Shown: piece by piece, positions 1-18,900 of the stretch
How positions within the stretch are numbered: the stretch's first letter is position 1
Layout of the letters: each line of letters begins with the position of its first letter
DNA from: Tubiluchus corallicola
Taxonomy: Eukaryota; Priapulida; Priapulimorpha; Priapulimorphida; Tubiluchidae
Reading direction: 5' to 3'
NCBI GenBank assembly: GCA_030141605.1
Contig: JAQGDQ010000003.1
Span: forward strand, 825,501 to 889,500
DNA: 64,000 bases
The notes under the pieces: generated by a model
The model's database searches: none
What the model saw: only the letters and a program-made list of their open reading frames with translations
What the model was told of the DNA's origin: nothing
Position numbers and translations under genes: made by a program

Positions 1-171
1 GGCTAAATGAGACTGTGCTAGTTGCTGCATTAGTAATAAAAAGTTTTGCAATGAATAAAGCAGAGAATATATGGCATTTCAATGTGTATCTGTATGTACC
101 GTCTTTAGTAGATTAGCATACAGAAAAACACAAGAAGTATCATTAAGGGTCAAATTATCCATAGTTTGTGA

Positions 172-234
172 AGTACATCACAGCTGCTCAGAAAGCAGAA
201 GGTCTTGGGTTCAAGTCCCAGTGGATGTAAAAAA
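172..234 (+). repeat. tRNA-like SINE fragment
   Basis: Contains a B-box-like GGTTCAAGTCC at 208-218 in a T-arm with a plausible five-pair stem, followed by a short A-run. The tRNA body is too short (about 56 bases) for a functional tRNA. A related piece lies at 22690-22760. The rest of 1-750 is intronic with nothing else recognised. Confidence 0.4.
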
Positions 235-750
235 ATTCTGGTCTTTCTAATTTAGTATACTTTTGCATGTTGATATAATTTAATATGTAAACATAAAAAA
301 AACATTCTAACAAGAAGTTTCTAATAGTTGTAGCTCTAGCTTTGTCAAAAGTGGGAAAAAATTATCTCTGCAAGGTACTTCAAGAATGTTAGTGTGAGTG
401 TTTCTAGTAGTAATTGCTACAGTTACACCATGATGTAATAATAATGTTTTGGAAATGGTTTCACAGCTTCTGCATTGCGAAACTAGTCAGTATTTCATGA
501 AACTATTAGCAGAGCATAGTGGTGATTGTTATCAAAGTACTACCAACACGTTGTTCCATAAATCCAAACAAAACACTGTTATGTTTTTTCTTCTCATAAA
601 CCTTAAGAAACAAAGACGTAAATCTCATAAACAAATAAGTAAAACTAGTTTTGGCATAATCGAGTTAACAGTATAGATTAAGGTAGGTGTTGCAGTAATT
701 TTAAGTTATATGTTATACGTATGATTGTGTTAACATGTGTTATATTTTAG

Positions 751-8295
<7,545 letters not shown>

Positions 8296-8564
8296 CATAT
8301 TTTCGACTATGGACTGTTAACATAGCTGGTGCGATATTCAGTGTTGAATAGTAGCACAGCAAGATTAAATGTACGTAATGTATTGAATATGTTAGTGTTA
8401 GTATTCGTTAATTTTTCAGTAGCTTTAGTGAAGCACTGGCTTCGTTTTTTACACTTAGCTACGAAAAGTAGCATTATGTCATGCTGAGAATAAGTAATAT
8501 ATGCTACTTTCTCATTATAACTTTTCACAAAAAATGCTGTGGATGTAAAATAGGCATTTAATTC

Positions 8565-8570
8565 AATAAA
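8565..8570 (+). terminator. polyadenylation signal AATAAA for RNPC3
   Basis: Canonical AATAAA 270 bases after the RNPC3 stop codon, implying a 3' UTR of about 290 bases. No coding sequence lies between. Confidence 0.65.
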
Positions 8571-10891
8571 TGTCCATTCCGTTTAAATACGGAGATGCAA
8601 AAAATGCTCTCATTAATATCTTACTGGCCGGTTATGTATGTATGTACCGGCATAGTTTTACACTTGTTTTAAAATGTTGGTACTCTAACAATTCCAACAA
8701 TTATAATTAAAAAATAATAGTAATAATTACGTAACAGCTTCTTTTTTATGAATTCTCTTTAAAAATGGTTATTTACAACCTTTCGTTATTACAGCACAAA
8801 AAATAATATAAAAAATATAAATGAAAAATATGCACTTGCCATCAACTTAATAATTTAATAATGTAGTAATAAGTTAAAAGTAATAGTTATAATTAAAAAC
8901 AAACAATGTCAATTTCAGTATCATTCACAAACAGCGTTATGTATTTTTCTCATTCTTTAACAAAATGAATATATTCAAACATACTTACAGATTAGATATA
9001 TATTAGTTTGTATATTAGTTTGTATACTAGGTAGGACATAGGGCAATTTTACTCCAACGCCTATGCACTCTAAAATTTATGTATTGTAATGTCTTCTTAA
9101 AACTGTTCTACATATAATCAATTGTTACTAATTCAGCATGTTGTTGTTGTCATTGTGCCAGCTCCCTTGATTTGACCAACTTCTTTCAGCTCGAAAAGGT
9201 AAAACATCTTGCACAAAAATAGTGATAGCTGTGGCAGACAGTGATGATGTGTGGGCGATATGGGTAGGATGTAGGGATGTGCGGTCGTAGATCCACATAT
9301 GGAGACGTTATAACATTTGTGCAATTGTGTAAAGCTGGAGCTAAGAATCAGGCTCTGGTGACACCTTGTTTCTAAAAAAATAAACTTGTTTAAATCAGAA
9401 AATAGCTGGTGAGTTTAATTAAAGAATGATGATGATGTCGTGGAAGCAAGCATGACAATGAGAGAGCAATAATTTGCCCATAACTTCAAAAATCATTTTC
9501 TGAATCACAAACCTGTGAAATTCCAACAAGTATACATAAGTGATAAACAAATTAAACATTGTACTGTTAATATTTGAATAGATTTGTTGATTTGGTGTAC
9601 ATTTTTGTGGAAGGCAGCTATACTGTAAGACCATAAGATTCGTTTTACACTTGTCTAACATTCTTTTACTTGATATAACACTGTCTAACATTACTTCATT
9701 TACTGTCTGACCTTAAATTTGACATAAAGAAATATACCAAAACTTCAAACAAATTTTTACAAATATTAGATGTAACATTGTCACATTTGATGTGAAACTT
9801 GTGATGTCATAAAAGTGTCTAAAACGAATGCTTGAACTTAGTTCCAAGTTTTTGAAAATTTGTTTAAATGATGACGTTTTTATATCACATCTAATCGCAC
9901 ATCTAATGTCAGATAAGTATGAAATTGGCTCAACATATCCATTTTAAGATGACATTCAGCAATAATGCCTTATTTGTGATTTCGAAGGCACTTTATCTGT
10001 CACAATTTCTATAAGTGATAAAAGTAATGAGGTAAGACCAGCTACTGCTTTGATCACATGACATGTGCACTAGACAACCACAATAGCCATACAAAGAAAA
10101 TAATCTTCTAGGAAAAAAAGAGTAAACAAACATGCTGATAATATGCCAAATAAACCACCTGACATCAAATAGAAAATTAACCCAAAAAATGGTTTCCAAA
10201 AAACGGTAAATAAAAAATAATGCAGCCATACTATAATACTTACTGTACACGAGTCCTGCTTGGCCTGTAAAAACATTATAGTATGTTATTTATATGAAAT
10301 ATCTGCTGTTACTTGTCAGGAAAATCATCGTGTTCATGATGTCATCCAATGTATGATGCATTTACAATAATTCAATTTCGTGTAGGAAGAATGCGGAAAT
10401 TGCTGTTGTATTTAATTGCAGAAATTTGTTTCACTCATAATTGCCATCATTAATCATACTGCACACTATTATATCATAGTCTGCTGATGAAACTCTATTG
10501 TTAGTCAAATAGTAACAGCAATCATGTTTAAAGTCTAAGCAATGGGTTGCAATTATAGCTGTAGTCACAAGGTTTTCTGGTAGACATACAATTATGTTCA
10601 TTCAGTGATTAGGCAGCTCAGGATAATAGACTGAAAGCATTTGTATGACGATTTGACCAAAATGAGATTTTTTTTGATGGTGACGATAACATCATTCACA
10701 CTTGATCTGTTTTACAACATTAGGTAAAAGTGCCTTTTACCGGATAGCTGTTCTTTCGATAAATTCTTGATCGCTTCTTTCTTGTTCTTCGTCTGTGTAG
10801 TCATCGTCACTTTCCACCACTCCTTCGTCAAAATGTTGCCATGCCACCACTTGGTCTGATTTGATGTTTTTTCCAGACGGAGTTTCGAGTA
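8571..10891. other. intergenic, AT-rich, no feature recognised
   Basis: Follows the RNPC3 polyadenylation signal. Short open frames here have no family signature, and I saw no clear repeat boundaries, RNA gene or splice-bounded exon on either strand. Confidence 0.6.
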
Positions 10892-11663
10892 TTATTCTGC
10901 AACAGGGTTTGCAATCAGTTGAAACAAAATTTGTGTCGAATTTGATTCGAATATTGAAATTTTTTTGATTTTCGATTATGTGAAGAACTATTTATTTAGT
11001 TTTATACTATACATTTTGTGTGCAAACTTAGTGCTGATTAACACTACTGAACAAAAGCACACAAAGCACATGCTCAAATAAGTAAGTGCAAACCGTACGT
11101 TTATAACAGTTTACATAACTCGTACAATACACTTGTGATTTCCTTATGTACAATATTTGTTTTTAGCATAGCACGAAACTTGCCTTTCAAATAACACTGC
11201 CAATAAATACATCTGAATAAAGTATGCAAAACATATTATACTGATTCAAGTATAATGTATAAAGCACACGTCTACTGTAATTTAACTTTTTATGTAACAT
11301 AATGTGCTTAGGATGACTAAGATTGCTTAGCATTTAGTGCAAATAGCTGCAGAGTAACTTTACTGCAGTGATTGAGCTGTATACGCACTTTGTTTTATCA
11401 TCTCTGTGCTGAAACTATGCTAAAATATTTTCCTAACTTACTGGGTTGTTACTATTATGTCTAAATGAACTTTAGTAACAGAATAGGTTAAATTGTAGGC
11501 TTTGAACGAATGCATGTTTTGTGTATTTCGTATTATCACATGAAATGAAAATTTTGTAACATCTATAATCAAAATCAATGGTAATTACTTTGATTTCAGT
11601 TCAGCACGGAAAGCCTCGATTATTTCAATTACGATTACGATTGCAAACCCTGCTCCAGAATAA
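10892..11663. mobile_element. inverted-repeat-bounded element with CAGGGTTTGCAATC ends
   Basis: The left end (10892-10916) and right end (11639-11663) are inverted copies over 25 bases with two mismatches, including CAGGGTTTGCAATC. The interior has TTCGAA-type motifs near the left end, similar to the element at 44886-45300. CAGGG ends suggest a hAT-type non-autonomous element, but I could not find a convincing target duplication. Confidence 0.55.
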
Positions 11664-12109
11664 GTTAATGACAGTAGAATGGTGCAGATATCTGCCATTA
11701 AATTTTGATTTATGAAGAGTGAGATGATGTATGTTTTAGTTAGTTTCTATGGCCACAGCCTGAATGATATTTGATACATTTTTTCAGACAGCAACAGCTT
11801 CGCAATTTGCTTTTACCCAACACTTAGACTTCAAATCATTAGACTTCAATAGATAGCTACCTGTCTATGTTAGTCTGCAAAAATTCAAAAGCAAATATTC
11901 AATCATCAGGTGACATTCATCTTTGTAGGATCTTGAACTAAGATTTTTTTTATTGGTGGGTTTGGGTGAATGCGAGGTAGTTTTATCTGAGATGACAGGT
12001 TGGCTGGTTTTGTGGTTGTGTGCAGATGTTTATGCGGGATGCAGGTAAAAATCACAGGAAAAATGGCACATGCATATATGTATATATATATAAAACTAAA
12101 AATCACTCA

Positions 12110-12117
12110 GTAGGAAG
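12110..12117 (+). repeat. 8-bp target duplication, left (GTAGGAAG)
   Basis: GTAGGAAG directly left of the element at 12118 is repeated exactly at 12494-12501 directly right of it. This is the length made by hAT transposases. Confidence 0.8.
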
Positions 12118-12493
12118 CAGGGCCTATTTCAGCCTAAGCGAGGCCCGGGGAAGTGGGGCGTGTGAGGCCCCCTCGAGGGGAGGGCGCCACCATGTTGGCG
12201 CACAGAAAATTTTTAAACTGCTAGAACGCCGGAGAAGCATTTTCGAAGAAAAAATATGGAGTTATACAGTTGTTAAAGGAAAGAACAATTGAAAGAAAAA
12301 CTGCTTTATTCTCAAGACCAGTCCTTAGTACTTGTCAATACTGGCAAACGGCGGGCATGCGGCAAGAGAGGGAGAGGGAGAGAGGAGGCAGTATGTTCGC
12401 ATAAAGCAAAAAAATGTTACCTTGGCGCGAGGCCCCCCTGGAGGGTGAGGCCCCGGGGAAGTATCCCCACTCCCCCCCCTGAAATAGGCCCAG
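12118..12493. mobile_element. non-autonomous hAT-type transposon (MITE), GC-rich
   Basis: The left terminus CAGGGCCTATTTCAG and the reverse complement of the right terminus, CTGGGCCTATTTCAG, differ at one position. The element is bounded by perfect 8-bp duplications GTAGGAAG. CAGGG ends plus an 8-bp duplication are hAT hallmarks. The 376-base interior is strikingly GC-rich against an AT-rich background, with direct copies of GAGGCCC(C)GGGGAAGT near both ends. It encodes no transposase; the open frames across it are by-products of composition. Confidence 0.85.
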
Positions 12494-12501
12494 GTAGGAA
12501 G
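12494..12501 (+). repeat. 8-bp target duplication, right (GTAGGAAG)
   Basis: Exact copy of 12110-12117, immediately right of the element. Confidence 0.8.
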
Positions 12502-13910
12502 CATATATCCAGCAAAGTTGAACAACCATAAACACATTAGTCTGACTTTACAGAAAAAAAGTGAAACAAAGCTGAATCAATTTTTATATAGATTGGTTAA
12601 ATAACCCACAAAACATTTTGTTCATAAAAGAGAATTATAATCAGCAGTGCACGAATATCCTACTTAGTGTTTGTTTACAATTCTTTGACCCTTTTGACAT
12701 TGATAATACAGACTGACATACATACCATATTTACATATGGAAATTAGCTTGTACGGCTACATAAACAAAGATTATAGACAACATTACATAGTTTTTCAGG
12801 TGAGAAATCCATGGAAATGGAACCTGGAACTAATTTGTAGTCATTTATCCTGGCAGAGATATTTGTTATCTTACCCTGTCTTATAGCCAAGTTCCTATTT
12901 CCAAAGAGCTATAAAATTCCCTCTGAGACTGCCGTAAAGCACCTGACAAATGCGTTTTTGTACATGGAGTTCTAACAACTTTCTTGAAAATATGAGCAAA
13001 AAACGCTCTTTTTGGCAGCTTTTTTGCGCTTTGACTGACACCGGATTTGTCTTGCTTATCCTGTGGCCTATGACCGACTTCCAAGCTAAATTTAGTGGAA
13101 AACTGTTAAGTAGTTTTTGGCTTTTTTTGCGTAATCCTGTTAGCAAACAGACAGACAAATCAATGGCAATGAAAACATAACCTCCTTGATGGAGTAATCA
13201 TAAGCACAATCATAACTCACAACTTCAGTTTTAGCACTGCCTATGTGATTCAATGCGAGTAGCTGGATACTTCCTCATGCCAACTAAAAACTGTGTAACA
13301 ACAACAAAAAAAAAAACGAAATGTATTTACTTGTGCTAAACTCACTACACAGGTTCACTTTCTTTCAGCAGAATCTCGCTAAGTGACGCTCGTACAGGAT
13401 CTCTGTATGAACCAATAATGCAAATTAGCCACACTCAGTATACATAACTTGCCAATATGTTAAAAGTTGTTTAATTAAATGATTGATAGTGTACAGATAT
13501 CTTAGGTGATAAATGTGATTTGCAAGCACATGTCCTAAGATCCCATTGGTTAAAACAAGTTTTCTGTTAGCTTTTTTTGATGTAGTTCTTTTTTTATACA
13601 CATTCTGCTATTTCATTTCTGTAAATTGTATTAGAGGTACGTATAAGAATTACATCAAGATGCTTATCATTGTTTTTCATCTACCGAATAATGACACTCT
13701 CATGAAGTAAGACTGCTTCTAATACTAGTAATAGGGAAACAGGTAAAAATCACCAGTTTTGGCATGAAGAGAAAATGAAATAATATTATGTCGTTTGATT
13801 TATTTGATTTACAATGCAATCACTCAGTCGACTCTATTGATTTGAGAGAAAGCATATTACTACGTGCAGCCATGGGGTATATATAAATATACTCTATTAC
13901 TAGGCATTAA
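12502..13910. other. intergenic, no feature recognised
   Basis: AT-rich sequence between the hAT-type element and the solo LTR. Several overlapping open frames of 60-90 codons on both strands (12881-13180) have no recognisable motif and shadow each other. Confidence 0.55.
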
Positions 13911-14070
13911 ATAAGTGTTGTGTTTTGTTTCTCTCGGAAGGCTCGTAGAGAAAACCAGAAAACACTTTGTCAAATTAAACTAGTTTATTAAGCGAGAATT
14001 CTGCAACACAAAAGTATGAAGGAACGCGTCCGTGCGAAATCTGCGTGCGTATCTCAGCGGCCTGCTTTGC

Positions 14071-14078
14071 CTTATATA
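14071..14078 (-). promoter_or_regulatory. TATA box of the solo LTR
   Basis: TATATAAG on the minus strand, about 85 bases before the LTR AATAAA and just downstream of heat-shock-element-like pentamers at 14088-14121. Confidence 0.6.
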
Positions 14079-14087
14079 GGGTGCCAG

Positions 14088-14121
14088 GGAACGTTCTAGA
14101 TGTTTCTTTCTAGAACATTCT
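14088..14121. promoter_or_regulatory. heat-shock-element-like pentamer array in the LTR
   Basis: TTC, GAA and TTC cores at 14108-14110, 14113-14115 and 14118-14120 form three contiguous alternating nGAAn pentamers, the minimal HSF site. A second GAA/TTC pair lies at 14089-14096 with the same 5-base spacing. The cluster sits 10-45 bases upstream of the LTR TATA box. Function is inferred from motif only. Confidence 0.5.
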
Positions 14122-14206
14122 ACAAGGTAAGACGAATATTCTAATGGAAAATTTTACAATGTTCTATTTAATTCTAATAGATGCCAGCGATCTCCACAAC
14201 AATAAG

Positions 14207-15585
14207 TCAGATTTAAATTACAGCCAAAGCTCATTTAGCTTCAGTACATTCTAACAACTCTAACTAGTTCATTTATGTGAAAATTTTTGATTACCAAAAC
14301 AAAATTTGTACTTGACTTTCTTTTTGTTCTTCGAAGTATAAGATTTCAAAAACTACATGCACTGACTTAAGTTAGTTTTCGTTATTGTTTTCAGTAAGTC
14401 TTTTGATCGCCTTTTACTGGACTCATGCATTCACTATGCTTGTAAGTAAATTGAAATTTTTTTAGAGTGTTGCTAAGTATTTGCAAATTCCATTACGAAA
14501 TCGGTCGTGGACACACTCTGACACTCAGTACTATAGTTGTCTCATTTCAGACAGACAGTCAGACTTGTTTCACACACTGTTAGGCTTGTAAATCATTAAG
14601 ATCCGACATGATGAAATAATGGCTTAAACCATGCATTTAGCTCCTAAGCCGAGTATCAATGACTGCCGAATCCATACCAAGGTTTGATTTGAGGTCAATG
14701 CCTTGTTTTGATTTGATTTGGAAGTGATTTGACTATTTTACCGAACACTACTACACACTGTGAAGCAAAGCTACTACTAGAAAATAACAAGTTTAGAAAT
14801 CTTAAGTGTATAAACAATATTTTACTGAATGATCACCAGGCAACTTGCATTGTTGCAGCACACCTGAAACAAACTAGGTTGTATAGGTATGCCACATGAG
14901 TAAAATGACAGCATACAATCATGAAGCCATTCGATATTAAATGTGTGGGTTAGCTTTACCTGGAACAATAACGAAGTAGATATGTATTAGAAAAAAAAAC
15001 TGGTCAGACCATATTACAGAATTTACATTAACAAAAAGCTAATTTACAGTAATAGAACTCATTACACTTAGCAAAATGAGGACATTTTGACAGGGGTTTT
15101 AGTTATGACTTATGTTGGTCACGTGTGCTCTAAGCACTTCACACGTTAAGATGTCAGAAAATTAAGAGAGCTGATTGTCAGTTACAAGATCTTGATGTAA
15201 ATCCAAGACGTTTTGTAGAGAAGACATTCTAAAGCTGCAAAGACACAACTGAAAATTGTAAGGGGTGACTTTTGCACTGATTAATTTATGAAAATATGGC
15301 ACTTTTGATCATATCTATGTCGGCTTGAAATTATGGACTTGGGTTTACTTTAGTTTGTTCAAGTTGCTTGGGGGTTTTTTTGGTGAAAATGTGCAATAAT
15401 GGCTTGCAACTAAAGTGTGTATAATGACTTTACCATTAAACAAGGTGAGGTTACAAAATTCTTAAAGAGCTGAAATTAAAAAAAAAGACCTATGACTGCT
15501 GCAAAACCACATTTCACAATACTATAAAACACGATGTCCACCTGAAAGAAAGTAGTGAAATTTGACTTCAAACCGAATTTAGTAC
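14207..15585. other. intergenic and probable prominin 3' UTR
   Basis: Immediately downstream of the prominin stop (minus strand). I found no canonical AATAAA or ATTAAA on the minus strand within about 580 bases of the stop, so the prominin 3' end cannot be placed. No other feature seen. Confidence 0.5.
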
Positions 15586-15906
15586 TTACACAGGTACACT
15601 ATTCTTGTTGCTGCGTGAAGACTGTGTTCTTTGACTACTTCGAGAAACGGGCAGACTACCTCGTGCGCTGTGTCGTGGGTGATGTGAAGCAGACGGACTT
15701 TGTGTCGTTCCACGTGAAGCTCGAGAAGAATTGTCATAAGAGTTTCGTGAACTATAATTGACATTTTTTGAAGAAAACCCACTCACACTTATATCCGCAC
15801 TTCGCCGCCTGTAGATACCCTTGGCATATTTACGTAACTTTGCAGCAAATATGATGCCGAGAATAAAAATCATTGCACTCCAACCAAAACAAAACCAAGA
15901 CATGTT
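15586..15906 (-). CDS. PROM1: prominin exon 20, TM5 and cytoplasmic tail
   Basis: Acceptor tttacag, 106 codons plus TAA (15586-15588). It encodes NMSWFCFGWSAMIFILGIIF and AAKLRKY (TM5, matching the family WF..G...F..P.IIFA.KL pattern), then a tail rich in Ser, Arg and Asn with no homology I recognise. The final V-P-V fits a class II PDZ ligand. The stop overlaps a gtaagt sequence, so a further splice to another tail cannot be excluded. Confidence 0.9.
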   Translation of the reverse strand, partial: NMSWFCFGWSAMIFILGIIFAAKLRKYAKGIYRRRSADISVSGFSSKNVNYSSRNSYDNSSRASRGTTQSPSASHHPRHSARGSLPVSRSSQRTQSSRSNKNSVPV

Positions 15907-18900
15907 CTGTAAAAAAATTTCTTGTAAGCATTTGAATTTTAAACAGCATTTAACTTCCACATGCACTTCAGAGTATTATGCGTTATGTGATCATTAATGT
16001 ATCTAGTTAACCGCAATCAATTAACCAGTCCGGCAAGTTTTTGTACCAGTTAAATCAAATACATCTGCAATATACTCTATATTAAAGGGACAGTGCACCC
16101 GAAAATCATGTTAATATTGATAGTTCTCATTTTCAGTAATTTAATAGGTACTATTTGCTCAAATAAGTTTGTTTTTTGGGAGATCTTATAGTTTTTCAAG
16201 TTTACCCTGCTCACAAAGTGTGACGACTGGTACTTGCTTTATTAGGTTATAATAACACAGGATCTTGACAAATGTTTCCTGACAAAAATGCACATTTACA
16301 TTACACATTTCTCTCCAGAAAATTCCAAATCTTTTTGCAGTTTTACACCACACTGACCACTTTTTCCCACTTCTCCCCCTCCTATAACAAGTTGAAGCAG
16401 AATATAATGATTAGTGATAGCACAGCATACATGCATATCTTCAATAGAATTTGCAATACATTATGTGGCATGCCATTTGATAATACGCTTCACTCTCATT
16501 GATTATCGCTTTGTAAGTTTTATTTTTCGTTGGACAAATGGGTTAAATTAGCAAGTTTTAAAAGCTTAACACATTTTGGAGGCAGAGTTATATACATTTT
16601 ATTATTATGATGGGTAAGGCTTATTTAAATAACTATGTAGTTATTTTTTTACTACTGACTACTTCTGTAGCCAAAATGTGATAATTATTGCATTAAGTGG
16701 AGCCAATTGGTACACACTTCTTTTTTCTTGAAGGTAACCTGTGAGCTGTATCACTTCATGAGACTCAACTCATTATTGCATTTGATTTTTAAGAGAAATT
16801 GCATTAAACTTTGTTAGCACAAAGATGATGACATCATGGCTAAAACCTAGTTGTGTTGTATATGCCAATTTCTAATTTTCAGTGACAAAAAATATTTTAG
16901 CCGTATTTATCACAACATAAACTATCTTTTAAACCAAACTTAATTTTATGGTGTAGGCCTACTACACCTTTGAGAAATAACTTACAGAGGAAAAGTACTC
17001 TCATAATATGTGGAAATATAATAACGATGGCAACAATTACAGAGATGGAAACATTAAATTTTCATGGTACATAGCCGTACATACTTAGTATTTATTGCAC
17101 AACTGTAGAATCTACAGTAAACTTGTCTGTGATATTATAAGTTTTAACATCATGCACTATTTGTAATAGTGAGTAGCAATGAATAAAGCTCAATCTTTGG
17201 CACTTACCAAAGGATTAAGAGCAATGTTGCACAGCAAAACAGACATGCTATCGTACAGAGTCCACAATGGTGCACACCCAGCAATTTTCGTTCCAAGCAG
17301 ATCTACGCTATGCTTAATAAATTGTTCAGCATAGCCAGTTAGTCTGTTAAGATAAATGATGACACGCCCCTCTACAATTTCATTACCATTTGTCTGTATT
17401 TGCATTTCTATCGCATCCAATTTAGAATAGGCGGTCTTTATATCTGCGCTGACAGCTTCACGTTTCACCAACAGGTCATCAATGTCAGAAAGAACAACTT
17501 TCTTGTCCTCCCCTATTGGTATTATATGGTCATCGTGAATTGCCTCAGCCCTGCCAGCCAAGAACTCCAGGTCCGATCCAATTTGTGGATGGACGCGAGA
17601 AAGATCTCGCAGAGTCTTAGCCAAGTTAGGCAGGTCTGCAGCTGTCGCAGATACATTGATCTAAAATAACAAAACAATAGTTTATTTGTTAATGTTAAGT
17701 AGTTAAAGGTAAAATTCTATTATTAGTTAAGACTTGTTCAATTTAAAAACCAAAGTCCAAAAATATCAATTAGTAATTTTCTTGCACAAAACAAATAACG
17801 GATTTTTGCAAGGTGCAATTTTATTTTGATAATAATAATAATAATTTTAAAGTTGGCATTTTGAATCAGCAATTAACATAAGCTCCAAAGAGCTTTTGGG
17901 TCGACTCTAAATAACAAACTACAACAACATAACAAAGGTCATTATTATCCCATTTTTACCCTAAATGTCATGAGCTCGGCAGAGAAACAACAGGTACCAT
18001 TTTTAAGTCTTTGGTATGACCCAACCGCGGTATCGAACTCATGACCTGCCAGACGAAAGCACGTGTTACAACTAGATTAAATCGATGGTAAACAATGTGC
18101 ATACTGACTAATGCATCTATACTATTAATCAAGCCGAGTTTGAGAGAGAGAGAGAGAGAGGGTACTAATGCACTGCTAATGCTTCATGCTTTATGTACAT
18201 TATGTCAGTGATGGATGATTAAATATGAATAACTCACCTCTGATTTGTATGACTCGGTATCCACAGCATTAGTATTGTTCAGGAAATCATCGAGTTGCTG
18301 TCGAAGTTCTGGAGTAAGAATAGTTGTATTCGAAAGATTTACTTTTTCATGTACAGCATCTTTGATTGCACTAGTATTGAGCTTCTGCAAATAATCTTGT
18401 AGTATTTTGGCAGGTAGTATGTAATTTCCAGCTCAAGAGAAACATGCATGACAGAAAACCATAAAGTATGAAAAAGAATTCTTTCGAATCAGGAATAATT
18501 TTGTAAAATTACATCAAAAAGATGCAATGCTAACAGATTAAATAATGGATGTGCCCTTCTACGCTTTCTAGGTGGCCACTGGCTTATGAGTACATATTTT
18601 AAAACCCACGGAAATTCTTGTCAAAAAATCAAATCTACAAAATTTACCAGATTTTGCATTAATTAAATAAATGAAATTGGCATTATCAATTTATGTTGTT
18701 AGAAGTAAACATTACATATCACATTGCAGCGTGCACGAGAAAAAGTGTACTCTCTTAACGAATTTGCTAAAAATACACTCAGAACCTCATCTCAAGGTTT
18801 AAAGGTTTGGGGAGGAGTATCTCTAATATATTTGGAAACATTAACTCCTTCAGTAAATGTTTAAATGAAAAACTGGTCTCACTAAGCAGCGATTACATTA

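Larger units (their letters stand above)
13916..14201 (-). mobile_element. solo LTR of a retrotransposon, flanked by 5-bp duplication ATAAG
   Basis: Read on the minus strand the 286-base unit begins TGTTGTGGAGATCGCTGGCA and ends CAAAACACAACA, so it has TG...CA ends with the inverted repeat TGTTGTG/CACAACA. ATAAG occurs at 13911-13915 and again at 14202-14206 as a target duplication. A TATA box (TATATAAG, 14071-14078) and a polyadenylation signal (AATAAA, 13984-13989) lie in the correct order and spacing for U3-R-U5. No internal retroelement genes flank it, hence solo LTR. The superfamily (Gypsy-like) is a guess. Confidence 0.88.

Noticed and set aside
181-235. Functional tRNA gene
   Set aside because: The body is about 15 bases too short and the acceptor stem pairs only partly; treated as SINE debris.
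12020-12537. Several overlapping open frames of 65-90 codons on both strands
   Set aside because: They cover the GC-rich hAT-type MITE and arise from lack of AT-rich stops; no protein motif.
12653-12664. U12-donor-like ATATCCTACTT
   Set aside because: Intergenic, with no exon or branch site nearby; AT-rich sequence yields such matches by chance.
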